DNA from: Pseudomonas benzenivorans
Lineage (GTDB): Bacteria > Pseudomonadota > Gammaproteobacteria > Pseudomonadales > Pseudomonadaceae
Assembly: GCF_033547155.1 (NCBI RefSeq)
Contig: NZ_CP137892.1
Coordinates: 1,860,001 to 1,924,000, forward strand
DNA: 64,000 nt
Reading direction: 5' to 3'
Part shown: piece by piece, positions 46,491 through 56,251 of the stretch
Position numbering within the stretch: position 1 is the first letter of the stretch
Layout of the letters: every line of letters starts with the position of its first letter
Notes under the pieces: model-generated
The model's input: only the letters and a program-made list of their open reading frames with translations
Database searches by the model: none
Told to the model about the DNA's origin: nothing
Translations under genes and position numbers: made by a program

Positions 46491-47573
46491 ATGAACGCCG
46501 TGAACAAGATCGAACAGCACAACCCCATCGGCACCGACGGCTTCGAGTTCGTCGAATACACCGCCCCGACCCCCGAAGGCATCCAGCAGCTGCGCGAGCT
46601 GTTCACCGCCATGGGCTTCACCGAGACGGCCAAGCACCGCTCCAAGGAGGTCTGGCTGTTCCAGCAGAACGACATCAACTTCGTGCTCAACGGCAGCCCC
46701 ACCGGGCACGTGCGCGAGTTCGGCCTCAAGCACGGGCCGAGTGCCTGCGCCATGGCCTTCCGGGTGAAGAACGCGGCCCAGGCGGCGGCCTATGTCGAGG
46801 CCCAGGGCGCCAAACTGGTGGGCAGCCACGCCAACTTCGGCGAGCTGAACATCCCCTGCGTCGAGGGCATCGGCGGCTCCTTGCTCTATCTCGTCGACCG
46901 CTACGGCGACAAGAGCATCTACGACGTCGACTTCGAGTACATCGAGGGCCGCACGCCCAACGACAACGCCGTGGGCCTCAAGGAGGTCGACCACCTGACC
47001 CACAACGTCAAGCGCGGGCAGATGGACGTCTGGTCGGGCTTCTACGAGCGCATCGCCAATTTCCGCGAGATCCGCTACTTCGACATCGAAGGCAAGCTCA
47101 CCGGCCTGCTCTCAAGGGCCATGACCGCGCCCTGCGGCAAGATCCGCATCCCGATCAACGAGTCGGCCGACGACAAGTCGCAGATCGAGGAATTCATCCG
47201 CGAGTACCACGGCGAGGGCATCCAGCACATCGCCCTGTCCACCGACGACATCTACGCCACCGTGCGCCAACTGCGCGCCAATGGCGTGGACTTCATGCAG
47301 ACCCCGGGCACCTACTACGACAAGGTCGACAGCCGCGTGGCCGGTCACGGCGAACCGACCGAGGTGTTGCGCGAGCTGAACATCCTGATCGACGGCGCGC
47401 CGGGAGACGACGGCATCCTGCTGCAGATCTTCACCAACACCGTGATCGGCCCGATCTTCTTCGAGATCATCCAGCGCAAGGGCAACCAGGGCTTCGGCGA
47501 GGGCAACTTCAAGGCCCTGTTCGAGTCCATCGAGGAAGACCAGGTGCGCCGCGGCGTGCTCAAGGGCGAGTGA
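46491..47573 (+). CDS. hpd: 4-hydroxyphenylpyruvate dioxygenase
   Basis: 360 residues from ATG 46491, with GGGAGG at 46481-46486; the longer open frame upstream is non-coding. Two vicinal-oxygen-chelate halves: GFEFVEYTAP at the start, VDHLTHNVKRGQMDVW carrying the first iron His, IQHIALSTDDIYATV the second, and QIFTNTVIGPIFFEIIQRKG with the iron Glu. Converts 4-hydroxyphenylpyruvate to homogentisate. First gene of a four-gene pathway operon. Confidence 0.95.
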   Translation: MNAVNKIEQHNPIGTDGFEFVEYTAPTPEGIQQLRELFTAMGFTETAKHRSKEVWLFQQNDINFVLNGSPTGHVREFGLKHGPSACAMAFRVKNAAQAAAYVEAQGAKLVGSHANFGELNIPCVEGIGGSLLYLVDRYGDKSIYDVDFEYIEGRTPNDNAVGLKEVDHLTHNVKRGQMDVWSGFYERIANFREIRYFDIEGKLTGLLSRAMTAPCGKIRIPINESADDKSQIEEFIREYHGEGIQHIALSTDDIYATVRQLRANGVDFMQTPGTYYDKVDSRVAGHGEPTEVLRELNILIDGAPGDDGILLQIFTNTVIGPIFFEIIQRKGNQGFGEGNFKALFESIEEDQVRRGVLKGE

Positions 47574-47640
47574 GCCCGGCGGGCCAAACCAGGTGGCCGG
47601 GCGCACGCCCGGCCCATGCTGAATCGAGGAGACATCGGCC

Positions 47641-48780
47641 ATGAGCCGCAAATGGATCAGCTTCCCCCTGCGCGAGGGCGAGTGTTCGCGCCAGGCGCAC
47701 TGCGACTTTCCCGAGGGCACCTACGAGCGCGAGATGGGCCGCGAGGGTTTCTTCGGCCCCACCGCGCACCTGCATCACAAGCATCCGCCGACCGGCTGGA
47801 TCGACTGGCAGGGACCGTTGCGCCCCCATGCCTTCAATTTCAACGACATCGCCAGCGAGCGCGATTGCCCGTTGCTGGCGCCGCTGTGCCTGCACAACGG
47901 CGACGTCCAGCTGCGCGTGTGGAAGACCCACGGCGCCATGCGCCACCTGGTGCGCAACGCCGACGGCGACGACCTGCTGTTCATCCACGAGGGCGCCGGG
48001 CACTTCTACTGCGACTTCGGCCACCTGGAGTACCGCGACGGCGACTACCTGATGATTCCCCGGGGTACCGCCTGGCGCATCGAGGCCAGCGAGCCGACCT
48101 TCATGCTGCTGATCGAGAGCTCGGACGGTGCCTACCAGCTGCCGGACAAGGGCCTGCTAGGGCCCCAGGCGATCTTCGATCCGGCGGTGCTCGACCATCC
48201 GCGCCTGGACGCGGCCTTCAAGGCCCAGCAGGACGAGAACAGCTGGCAGATCAGGATCAAGCGGCGCAACCAGCTGACCACCGTGACCTATCCCTACAAC
48301 CCGCTGGACGTGGTCGGCTGGCATGGCGACAACACGGTGGTGCGCCTCAACTGGCGGGACATCCGCCCGCTGATGAGCCATCGCTATCACCTGCCGCCGT
48401 CGGCGCACACCACCTTCGTGGCCAACGGCTTCGTGGTCTGCACCTTCACCCCGCGTCCGGTGGAGAGCGACCCGGGGGCGCTGAAGGTGCCGTTCTACCA
48501 TAACAACGACGACTACGACGAAGTGCTGTTCTACCACCGCGGCAACTTCTTCAGCCGCGACAACATCGAGGCCGGCATGGTCACCCTGCACCCCTGCGGC
48601 TTCCCCCACGGCCCCCATCCCAAGGCGCTGAAGAAGAGCCTGGAGGACCCGGCGACCTTCGTCGAGGAGGTGGCGGTGATGATCGACACCCGCCGCGCCC
48701 TGGAGGTCGGCGAGGCCGCCGCGGCGGTGGATGTGGCCGAATACGTGAACTCCTGGCGCGCGCCGGGCAAACAGGCTTGA
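47641..48780 (+). CDS. hmgA: Homogentisate 1,2-dioxygenase, short form
   Basis: 379 residues, against about 430 for the classic HmgA. Cupin-like iron dioxygenase: FYHNNDDYDEVLFYHRGNFF (iron His and Glu) and TLHPCGFPHGPHPKA (iron His). Opens the homogentisate ring to maleylacetoacetate. Its place between hpd and an FAH-family gene strongly supports the function. Shorter length is due to a reduced N-terminal domain rather than truncation, since both ends look intact. Confidence 0.85.
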   Translation: MSRKWISFPLREGECSRQAHCDFPEGTYEREMGREGFFGPTAHLHHKHPPTGWIDWQGPLRPHAFNFNDIASERDCPLLAPLCLHNGDVQLRVWKTHGAMRHLVRNADGDDLLFIHEGAGHFYCDFGHLEYRDGDYLMIPRGTAWRIEASEPTFMLLIESSDGAYQLPDKGLLGPQAIFDPAVLDHPRLDAAFKAQQDENSWQIRIKRRNQLTTVTYPYNPLDVVGWHGDNTVVRLNWRDIRPLMSHRYHLPPSAHTTFVANGFVVCTFTPRPVESDPGALKVPFYHNNDDYDEVLFYHRGNFFSRDNIEAGMVTLHPCGFPHGPHPKALKKSLEDPATFVEEVAVMIDTRRALEVGEAAAAVDVAEYVNSWRAPGKQA

Positions 48781-48839
48781 GGCGCGGCGGTGGGCGCCGG
48801 CCGGCGTCCACCGCGTGCCGACTTTAGGGAAAATGCTCT

Positions 48840-49823
48840 ATGAAACTCGCTTCGTTGAATCAAGGCCGTGACGGTGAACTGCTGGTGGTGTCCCGCGACC
48901 TGTCCCGTGCGGTACGGGTCCCGCAGATCGCCGCCACCCTGCAGATTGCCCTGGACGACTGGGCGATCAAGCGCCCGCAGCTGGAGGCCATCTACCAGCG
49001 CCTGAACAACGGCCTGTGCGAAGAGACCTTCGTCTTCGACCAGGCCGATTGCGCGAGCCCCCTGCCGCGCGCCTACCACTGGGCCGACGGCAGCGCCTAC
49101 GTCAACCATGTGGAGCTGGTACGCAAGGCCCGTGGCGCGGAGATGCCGGAGAGCTTCTGGCACGACCCGCTGATGTACCAGGGCGGTGCCGACAGCTTCA
49201 TCCCGCCGCACAGCCCGATCCGCCTGGCCGAGGAGGCCTGGGGCATCGACCTGGAGGCCGAGCTGGCGGTGATCACCGACGACGTGCCCATGGGCGCCAC
49301 GCCCGCCGAGGCGGCCGGGCATATCCAGCTGCTGATGCTGGTCAACGACGTATCCCTGCGCAACCTGATCCCCGGCGAGCTGGCCAAGGGCTTCGGCTTC
49401 TACCAGAGCAAGCCGTCGTCGAGCTTCTCGCCGGTGGCGGTGACCCCGGACGAGCTGGGCGACTGCTGGAAGGACGGCAAGGTCCATCGGCCGCTGGTGT
49501 CGCACATCAACGGCGCGCTGTTCGGCCAGCCGGACGCCGGCACCGACATGACCTTCAACTTCCCGACCCTGGTGGCCCATGCCGCCAAGACCCGGCCGCT
49601 GGGCAGCGGCACCATCATCGGCTCGGGCACCGTGTCCAACTACGACCGCAGCGCCGGTTCGTCCTGCCTGGCGGAGAAGCGCATGCTGGAGATCATCGAG
49701 CAGGGCGAGGCGCAGACGCCTTTCCTCAGGTTCGGCGACCGGGTGCGCATCGAGATGTTCGACGCCGAGGGTCAGAGCATCTTCGGTGCCATCGACCAAG
49801 TGGTGGAGAAATATGAGGCGTAG
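48840..49823 (+). CDS. Fumarylacetoacetate hydrolase family protein
   Basis: 327 residues. FAH C-terminal fold with the metal site EEAWGIDLEAELAVITDDV and GSGTIIGSGTVSNYD late in the protein. Expected to split fumarylacetoacetate to fumarate and acetoacetate. Shorter than eukaryotic-type FAH (about 420), but of the usual size for the bacterial FAA-hydrolase family. The stop codon lies inside a palindromic repeat (next entry). Confidence 0.9.
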   Translation: MKLASLNQGRDGELLVVSRDLSRAVRVPQIAATLQIALDDWAIKRPQLEAIYQRLNNGLCEETFVFDQADCASPLPRAYHWADGSAYVNHVELVRKARGAEMPESFWHDPLMYQGGADSFIPPHSPIRLAEEAWGIDLEAELAVITDDVPMGATPAEAAGHIQLLMLVNDVSLRNLIPGELAKGFGFYQSKPSSSFSPVAVTPDELGDCWKDGKVHRPLVSHINGALFGQPDAGTDMTFNFPTLVAHAAKTRPLGSGTIIGSGTVSNYDRSAGSSCLAEKRMLEIIEQGEAQTPFLRFGDRVRIEMFDAEGQSIFGAIDQVVEKYEA

Positions 49824-49899
49824 GCAGGGTGGGGCGCAGCGTTACCCTGCACTGCGCGTGACGGGTATCGCGGCCTTTGGCACCGATACCCGGCCTACG
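49819..49899. repeat. Palindromic intergenic repeat overlapping the FAH stop codon
   Basis: Outer arms CGTAGG (49819-49824) and CCTACG (49894-49899). Inside are a CAGGGT...ACCCTG stem and a strong 9-base stem CGGGTATCG (49862-49870) with CGATACCCG (49884-49892). This layout is like the dispersed GTAGGGTG-type repeats of Pseudomonas. It supplies the TAG stop codon of the FAH-family gene. Confidence 0.6.
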
Positions 49900-49919
49900 G
49901 CGGCGAACGAGGAGGCCCT

Positions 49920-50570
49920 GTGCTGACGCTCTATTCCTACTGGCGCTCCAGCGCCGCCTACCGGGTGCGCATCGCCCTGAACCTCAAGGGCCTGGCCTAC
50001 CAGCAGGAGCCGGTGCACCTGGTCAAGGACGGTGGCCAGCAGCATTCGGCCGAGTACCGGGCGCTCAACCCGCAGGAGTTGGTGCCGCTGCTGGTGGACG
50101 CGGGCAACGGCGGGGTGCGCATCGCCCAGTCGATGGCGATCCTCGAGTACCTGGAGGAGGTCTACCCGGTGCCGGCGCTGCTGCCGGCCGATCCGGCCCT
50201 GCGCGCGCGGGTGCGTGCCCAGGCGCTGCATATCGCCTGCGACGTGCACCCGTTGAACAACCTGCGCGTGCTGCAATACCTGTCCGCCGAGCTGGGCGTC
50301 GGCGACGCGGCGAAGGACGCCTGGTACCGGCACTGGGTGGCGACCGGGCTGGCCGCGGTGGAGCAGGGGCTGAAGGACTTCGAGGGGCGTCTGTCCCTGG
50401 GGGACCGGCCGGGCTATCTGGAGGCCTGTCTGATTCCGCAGTTGTATAACGCCCGGCGTTTCAACTGCGAACTCGAGAGCTATCCGCGTCTGCTGACCAT
50501 GGCAGCCCGTTGCGAAGAGCACGAGGCCTTCCGGCAGGCCGCTCCGCAGGCACAACCCGACGCCCAATAG
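49920..50570 (+). CDS. maiA: Maleylacetoacetate isomerase (zeta-class GST)
   Basis: 216 residues from GTG 49920, with GGAGG at 49910-49914. LYSYWRSSAAYRVRIALNLKG is the zeta-GST glutathione and catalytic SSxxC-like region, here SSAA with the Cys absent. QSMAILEYLEE follows. Isomerises maleylacetoacetate to fumarylacetoacetate with glutathione; end of the tyrosine operon. Confidence 0.92.
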   Translation: MLTLYSYWRSSAAYRVRIALNLKGLAYQQEPVHLVKDGGQQHSAEYRALNPQELVPLLVDAGNGGVRIAQSMAILEYLEEVYPVPALLPADPALRARVRAQALHIACDVHPLNNLRVLQYLSAELGVGDAAKDAWYRHWVATGLAAVEQGLKDFEGRLSLGDRPGYLEACLIPQLYNARRFNCELESYPRLLTMAARCEEHEAFRQAAPQAQPDAQ

Positions 50571-50973
50571 GTGCCGGCGTACTGGCTCGAGCGTTCGCAC
50601 GCACGGGCGGCGGAAAACCGCCGTCCGCGTCGTGCCGATGGCGAACGGCCGCCATCGTGGTGCGACTGACGTGCAGCGCCTGCTGCCTGGTGGCCGGCAC
50701 CATCGGTGAATCGGCTCGAGCCTGTCTGGCATAAGACGCCCGAGCACCCTGGCCTCGGGCGGTAAGGGGTAGCGTCTTATCCGGCCGGCAACTCGTCCGA
50801 ACGGGCCGTCCAGGGGCGGGATGGCCGGGTGCGGCGGATCTCAATGTTCGGCTCTGGCGGCCGATAGCCTGGCAAGCTGGTACAGAGATTGCGTTTGTCC
50901 ATCCGACGCGCACAGACCTCTTGTCCGCGAGCAGGTTCACGTTGCCACGCCTAACAATAACGGAGTCGCCCCC
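50571..50973. promoter_or_regulatory. Chemoreceptor leader with nested inverted repeats
   Basis: A 403-base gene-free region. ATAAGACGC (50731-50739) and GCGTCTTAT (50772-50780) are perfect arms enclosing a second stem GCCCGAG (50738-50744) and CTCGGGC (50754-50760). This could fold as an RNA hairpin at the maiA 3' end or serve as an operator. No known riboswitch consensus was recognised. Confidence 0.4.
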
Positions 50974-52929
50974 ATGTCGTATTCAGCCGCCCGCCTGTTT
51001 GCCGACCTTGCCGTTGGCAAGAAGCTGCTTTGTGGTTTTGGTCTGGTGTTGCTGTTGACCGTGGCGGTAGCCGGCAGCGGCTTCTTCTCCGTGCAGACGG
51101 TGCTACAAGGACATGCTCAGGCCACTCGCTTGTCTACGATCGGCGAGCAGATTCTCCAGGCGAGCCGCTTCGAGCGCGACTTCGCCCTGAGCAAGACGCC
51201 AGAAAGCGCCGAGCGGATGCGCACTCAGCTTGGCAAGGCCCGCCAGCTGTTGGGCGAGCAGATGCGCGGCGCCACGCAGGCGGACAAGACTCGTCTGCAG
51301 GCCATGGATCAGGCGGTGATGGACTACCAGCAACAGTTCGACGGCTTCGTGCAGCAGCAGGCCAGGGCCCTCGCAGCGCGCGAACAGATGGGCGTGGCAG
51401 CCGGGGAGGCGCGCGATCAATTCGAGGGGATCGAACTGGACATGTACGACGCCGTGCGCGAGCTGCGCCTGCAAGGCGACAAGCTGCGCGGCAGCGATCC
51501 ACTGACCCTGGCGGAAACGGCGTCCGGCCTGAGCAAGCGCATGCTCGACCTGCGTGGCTACGAGAGCGCCTATATCATCGACGGCTCGAGCGCTGCGTTG
51601 GAGGAGTGGAACAACATAGGCGCCGATCTGCAAAGCGCGGCCAGTAGCCTGATGGTCTGGCTGGATGACGAGCAGAAGGGCGCCATCGAGGCCGCCTTGC
51701 AGGCACTGACGACTTACCAGCAGGCCTTCGCCAACTATCGGCAGGTGCGCGGCCAGAACCAGGCCAGCGAGTCGGCCATGGTCCAGCAGTCCCAGAAGGT
51801 GGTGGCCCTGGCCGAAGAGGCGCAGGCCAGTGAAGAGCAGGTCATGGCTGCCGACAGCCAGCGGATGCTGTTGCTGCTGGGCACCATGGGGACGGCCGCC
51901 GTGGTGTTCGGGGTGCTCGCCGCGCTGCTGATTTCTCGTTCGATCGTCGCTCCCTTGCAGCAGGCCGTGGCCTTTGCCCGGCGCATCGCCGAGGGCGATC
52001 TGAGTCGGGACCTGCCACTGCAGCGCAAGGACGAACTGGGCCAGTTGATGGCCGCCATGCAGGACATGACCGGTAGCCTGCGTAACCTGGTGGGGCGCAT
52101 CGGGGGGGGCGTCGGCCAGATTGCCGCGGCGGCCGAGCAGTTGTCGGCGATCACCGCGCAGACCAGTGCCGGGGTGCAGAGCCAGAAGATGGAAACCGAG
52201 CAGACCGCCACGGCCATGCACCAGATGGCGGCCACCGTGCAGGAGGTCGCGCAGAATGCCGAGCAGGCCTCGATAGCCGCGCGTGACGCCGATCAGGAGG
52301 CGCAGCAGGGCAACCAGGTGGTGCAGCAGGCGGTGCAGCAGATCGGCCACCTGGCAACCGAGGTGGAGCAATCGGCCGAGGCGATCCAGGCGCTCGGCCA
52401 GGAGAGCGAGCGCATCGGCAGCGTGCTGGAGGTGATCCGCAGCGTCGCCGAACAGACCAACCTGCTGGCCCTCAATGCCGCCATCGAAGCGGCGCGGGCG
52501 GGGGATCAGGGCCGTGGTTTCGCGGTGGTCGCCGACGAGGTGCGGGCCCTGGCGCGGCGCACCCATGATTCGACCGAGGAGATCGAGGGCCTGATCAGCA
52601 GCCTGCAGCGCATGGCCAAGGGTGCGGTGACGCAGATGGACAGCAGCCGCAGCCTGACCCAACGCACCGTGGACCTGGCCGGACAGGCCGGCGCGGCCTT
52701 GGGACGCATCACCCAGGCGGTGAGCACCATCGAGCAGATGAACCAGCAGATCGCCGCCGCCGCCGAGGAGCAGAGCGCCGTGGCGGAAACCATCAGCGAA
52801 AGCATCACCCGGGTGCGCGACATCGGCGAGCAGAGCGCCGGCGCCAGCCAGCAGACCGCCGCCTCCAGCGCCGAACTGGCGCGCCTGGGCGTCGAGTTGC
52901 AGGGCCTGGTGGGGCAGTTCCGCACCTGA
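50974..52929 (+). CDS. Methyl-accepting chemotaxis protein, HBM-type sensor
   Basis: 651 residues from ATG 50974 (CGGAG upstream). First membrane helix at about 15-37, then a roughly 260-residue all-helical periplasmic domain of the size and style of HBM sensors (as in McpS-like receptors that bind small organic acids). Second helix about 299-322, a HAMP domain, and the signalling hairpin tip [20 protein letters not shown] near residue 485-505. Ligand not deducible. Confidence 0.9.
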   Translation: MSYSAARLFADLAVGKKLLCGFGLVLLLTVAVAGSGFFSVQTVLQGHAQATRLSTIGEQILQASRFERDFALSKTPESAERMRTQLGKARQLLGEQMRGATQADKTRLQAMDQAVMDYQQQFDGFVQQQARALAAREQMGVAAGEARDQFEGIELDMYDAVRELRLQGDKLRGSDPLTLAETASGLSKRMLDLRGYESAYIIDGSSAALEEWNNIGADLQSAASSLMVWLDDEQKGAIEAALQALTTYQQAFANYRQVRGQNQASESAMVQQSQKVVALAEEAQASEEQVMAADSQRMLLLLGTMGTAAVVFGVLAALLISRSIVAPLQQAVAFARRIAEGDLSRDLPLQRKDELGQLMAAMQDMTGSLRNLVGRIGGGVGQIAAAAEQLSAITAQTSAGVQSQKMETEQTATAMHQMAATVQEVAQNAEQASIAARDADQEAQQGNQVVQQAVQQIGHLATEVEQSAEAIQALGQESERIGSVLEVIRSVAEQTNLLALNAAIEAARAGDQGRGFAVVADEVRALARRTHDSTEEIEGLISSLQRMAKGAVTQMDSSRSLTQRTVDLAGQAGAALGRITQAVSTIEQMNQQIAAAAEEQSAVAETISESITRVRDIGEQSAGASQQTAASSAELARLGVELQGLVGQFRT

Positions 52930-52950
52930 GCCGAGGCCCCGCCGGTAGCT

Positions 52951-54021
52951 TCAGTCCGCGTGGTGCGGGTGCCTGGCCAGCAGCGGCTTGCTCAGTTCGC
53001 TGGCCCAGGCCAGCAACGGCACCTCGACCTCGGGCTGCCAGATGCGCTGCCAGAGCAGCGTCAGGCGCTGTAGCTCGCCGCGCTCCACGGGCCAGCGCGT
53101 GACCTGGCTATTGACCTGCCAGGCGCCGTCCTGCCAGTGAGCGAAATCGAAGCGAAACGGATGGAAGCCGGTCATGCCCAGGCGCAGGTCGGTGACCACC
53201 AGGTGGTCGTCGATGCGGTCGAAGCGCAGCACACCGTCGGTGAACCAGGCCAGCCGGCGATAGGCCGGCGAGTCGACCAGCACGGCGGCCAGGGCGGTGC
53301 CCCGGGGGATGCGCTCGAGCTGCGGCGGATCGCGGTCGAGCCAGCCGACCAGGGCCTCGTGGTAGGACTCGCCGTCCAGCACTATCACCCGCCAGAGCAG
53401 GCTGTTGAGCGGCGTCGGGGTGCTGAACAGCGCCTCGGCCCGGATGCCTTGGCGTGCCAGCTCGGCTTCCACCCGCTGTTCGGCCATCTGCTTGCCGGCC
53501 AGGGTCGAGGCCAGGTAGAGGCTGGACAGGGCCAGGGCGATGTGCGGCGCCTTGCTTGCTCTGTCGCGCAGGCCGTAGATCAGCCCGAGCAACACCGCGA
53601 CCAGTAGCGGCAGGGTGTACAGCGGGTCGATGATGAAGATGCTCGACCAGGCCACCGGCACCTGGGGCAACGGCCAGAGGATCTGGGTGCCGTAGCTGGT
53701 GAAGCAATCGAGCAGGGGGTGAGTCAGCAGCACCAGCGCGACCGTGGCCAGCAGTCGCCGGCCCGAGTAGCCGGGGTGCGGGCGAAAGCGCCGGACCAGC
53801 CAGGTGAGCAGCAGCGCCAGGGCTCCGAGGACGAACAGCGAATGGCTGAAGCCGCGGTGATAGGTCATGTTCGCCACCGCATCGCCGTACTCGATCACCA
53901 CATCGAGGTCGGGCAGGGTGCCGAGCACGGCGCCATACAGCAGCGCCTTGCGTCCTTGCCAGCGGCCGAGCATGGCGCCCTGGAGGGTGGCACCGAGCAC
54001 TGCCTGGGTAAGCGAATCCAT
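52951..54021 (-). CDS. Membrane-bound metal-dependent hydrolase, DUF457/YdjM-like
   Basis: 356 residues. MDSLTQAVLGATLQGAML, PDLDVVIEYGD and YHRGFSHSLFVL are the conserved His/Asp motifs of this family (also called LexA-regulated YdjM-like hydrolases), within five or so membrane helices. A soluble C-terminal half follows. Substrate unknown. Convergent with the chemoreceptor gene. Confidence 0.88.
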   Translation of the reverse strand: MDSLTQAVLGATLQGAMLGRWQGRKALLYGAVLGTLPDLDVVIEYGDAVANMTYHRGFSHSLFVLGALALLLTWLVRRFRPHPGYSGRRLLATVALVLLTHPLLDCFTSYGTQILWPLPQVPVAWSSIFIIDPLYTLPLLVAVLLGLIYGLRDRASKAPHIALALSSLYLASTLAGKQMAEQRVEAELARQGIRAEALFSTPTPLNSLLWRVIVLDGESYHEALVGWLDRDPPQLERIPRGTALAAVLVDSPAYRRLAWFTDGVLRFDRIDDHLVVTDLRLGMTGFHPFRFDFAHWQDGAWQVNSQVTRWPVERGELQRLTLLWQRIWQPEVEVPLLAWASELSKPLLARHPHHAD

Positions 54022-54124
54022 GACGCGACCTCTATTGCGGACAGATGCCTAAGTTAACCGAGGCGTGGGGCAGAGGCCGCGAGTAAATTTCAAGCAAAGG
54101 TTACGAAATGCCCGAGCCGGCGCG

Positions 54125-55015
54125 TCATTGCCTCGACAGGGCCTCGGCGAGGAAGTCGATGAACACCCGCACCTTGCGTGGCATGTGACGGCTGCTGCTG
54201 TACAGGGCGTAGATGCCGCGTTGGGGAAAGTGATAGGCCGGCAGCACCCGCCGCAACTGGCCGCTGTCCAGCAAGGGCTGGGCGATAAAGGAGGGCAGGG
54301 CGCCGATGCCGCTGCCGGCCAGCAGCAGGTCGCAGAGGATCAGGCTGTTGTCCGCCGAGAAGCGCGGCGGCAGCTGGATGCTGGCCATGCCCTCGGGGCC
54401 GCTGAGGTTCCACTGTCCCGGATGGTCGGCCAGGCGGTAGGCCAGGCAGGCGTGGTCGCGCAGCTCGTCCAGCGTCGCCGGCGCGCCGTGGCGCTCCAGG
54501 TAGGAGGGGGCGGCGCAGAGGATCTGCTGCGTCCGGCCCAGGCGCCGGGCGATGAGGGAGGAGTCGTGCAGCTCGGCGCGAATGCGCAGCGAGACGTCGA
54601 AGCCTTCGGCCACCACGTCGAGCAGGCGGTCGTTCAGGGTCAGCTCGACGTTCAGGCGCGGATAGCGCGCCATGAATTGCGCCAGCAGCGGCGACAGCAC
54701 CTTGTGGCTGAAGGACAATGGTGCGTTGACCCGCAGGATGCCGCTGACCTCTTCCGAACCCTGGGCCGTGCTGCGTTCCAGGGCATCCAGTTCGTCGAGC
54801 AGGCGGCAGCATTCGGCGAAGTAGCCGCGGCCGGTTTCCGACAGGCTCATGCGCCGAGTGGTGCGCAGCAGCAACAGGCTGCCCAGGCGCGCCTCGAGCT
54901 GGCGTACCTGCTTGCTGACCGCGGCGGCCGATTGGCCGAGGTCCTCGGCGGCCTTGCTGAAACTGCCGCGCTCCACCACCCGGCGGAAGCTGCGCATGGC
55001 CGCGAGCAGGTCCAT
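54125..55015 (-). CDS. LysR-family transcriptional regulator
   Basis: 296 residues. The N-terminal winged helix shows FRRVVERGSFSKAAEDLGQS then AAVSKQVRQLEARLGSLLLLR, followed by the periplasmic-binding-like effector domain. Divergent from the cyclase-family gene across 127 bases, so probably its regulator. Most similar in style to the CrgA/DmlR-type LysR group. Confidence 0.9.
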   Translation of the reverse strand: MDLLAAMRSFRRVVERGSFSKAAEDLGQSAAAVSKQVRQLEARLGSLLLLRTTRRMSLSETGRGYFAECCRLLDELDALERSTAQGSEEVSGILRVNAPLSFSHKVLSPLLAQFMARYPRLNVELTLNDRLLDVVAEGFDVSLRIRAELHDSSLIARRLGRTQQILCAAPSYLERHGAPATLDELRDHACLAYRLADHPGQWNLSGPEGMASIQLPPRFSADNSLILCDLLLAGSGIGALPSFIAQPLLDSGQLRRVLPAYHFPQRGIYALYSSSRHMPRKVRVFIDFLAEALSRQ

Positions 55016-55142
55016 ATAATTTCTCCTGGGTTGAATATGTTTTGATTTCTAAGCCGATTATCTCGGTAAGCGAAAAAAATACGATGGCGCTATCGCTTTC
55101 CGGCGTTGGGTCGGGAGGCTCGTCCTTCGCAAGGAGTCCGCC

Positions 55143-56150
55143 ATGTTCCAGTCCATTCGCGCAAACCTGAAGTTCGGCCGTCAGCAGGCGGCCGTCTTGC
55201 CCCTGGCCTTGGCCCTGATTGGGGGCGCCGCCATGGCCGCGCCCGAGGTGGGCGTCAGCCCCTGGGGCGCGGCCGATGAGATCGGCCGTCTCAACCTGAT
55301 CACCCCGCAGTCCCGGGCGGCCATCCTGGCGCGGGTATCCGGCGGCCGCGCCTATGACCTGTCGGTGGACTACTTCATCGGCATGCCCAGCTGGCAGGCA
55401 GCGGGCGATCCGCCCTATCAGATGTGGATGACCCACACCCCGCGGGGCAACCAGATCGCCGATCCCATGAGGGTCGGCGAGGCGATGAACGGCCACGTCA
55501 GCTACAGCGGCTCGGCGGTGTCCATGTATGCGCACATGGGTACGCACATCGATGCTCTCAACCACTTCGGCCTGAACGGCAGGATCTGGAACGGCTTCTC
55601 CGCCGCCGAGCACCTGGGCGACCGCGGCTGGGAGAAGGCCGGGGTCGAGACCATGCCGCCGATCATCGCCCGTGGCGTGCTGATCGACATGGCCGCGGCG
55701 AAGAACCTGGAGATGCTGCCGGACAACTACAAGGTCACCGCCCAGGACCTGCGTGACGCCCTGAAGCGGCAGCAGGTCGGCCTGGAGAAGGGCGATGTGG
55801 TGCTGATCCGCACCGGGCGCATGCGCGATTACGCCAATGCCCAGGCCTACATGAGCAATGCGCCGGGCCTGGGCCTGGAAGCGGCCAAGTACCTCATCGA
55901 GGAGGGGGACGCCATGGTGGTCGGTGCCGACAACCTGAGCTTCGAGGCCTTCCCTTCGGAAGTGTCGGGTAACTACGTGCCGGTGCACACTTACCTGCTG
56001 GCCCAGCAGGGCGCGCCGATCATCGAGCTGGCCAATCTCGAAGAGCTGGCCCGGGACCGGGTGTACCAGTTCGCCTTCGTCGGCGCCCCGCTGAAATTCC
56101 GCGGCGCCGACGCCGCGCCGTTGCGCCCGGTGGCCCTGCCGATCGAATAG
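55143..56150 (+). CDS. Exported cyclase-family (kynurenine-formamidase-like) hydrolase
   Basis: 335 residues; AAGGAG at 55129-55134. Signal peptide ending near AAMA-A (residue 33). The metal motif is HMGTHIDALNHFG. Such metal-dependent hydrolases act on amides, lactones or cyclic esters. With a Sec signal it would act in the periplasm, unlike cytoplasmic kynurenine formamidases. The linked VOC gene suggests a small catabolic unit. Confidence 0.82.
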   Translation: MFQSIRANLKFGRQQAAVLPLALALIGGAAMAAPEVGVSPWGAADEIGRLNLITPQSRAAILARVSGGRAYDLSVDYFIGMPSWQAAGDPPYQMWMTHTPRGNQIADPMRVGEAMNGHVSYSGSAVSMYAHMGTHIDALNHFGLNGRIWNGFSAAEHLGDRGWEKAGVETMPPIIARGVLIDMAAAKNLEMLPDNYKVTAQDLRDALKRQQVGLEKGDVVLIRTGRMRDYANAQAYMSNAPGLGLEAAKYLIEEGDAMVVGADNLSFEAFPSEVSGNYVPVHTYLLAQQGAPIIELANLEELARDRVYQFAFVGAPLKFRGADAAPLRPVALPIE

Positions 56151-56251
56151 GGGCACTATGCAGCCTCATGTCGCGCGCCGGCCTGCCTGGCGCGCGGCCG
56201 GGCTCGGGCAGCAGCCCTGCCACTCACGCTGTAACGAGGCAGCCGAGGATC

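Noticed and set aside
50571..50973. Cyclic-di-GMP riboswitch ahead of the chemoreceptor
   Set aside because: Such riboswitches can precede receptor genes, but the conserved GEMM core sequences are absent.
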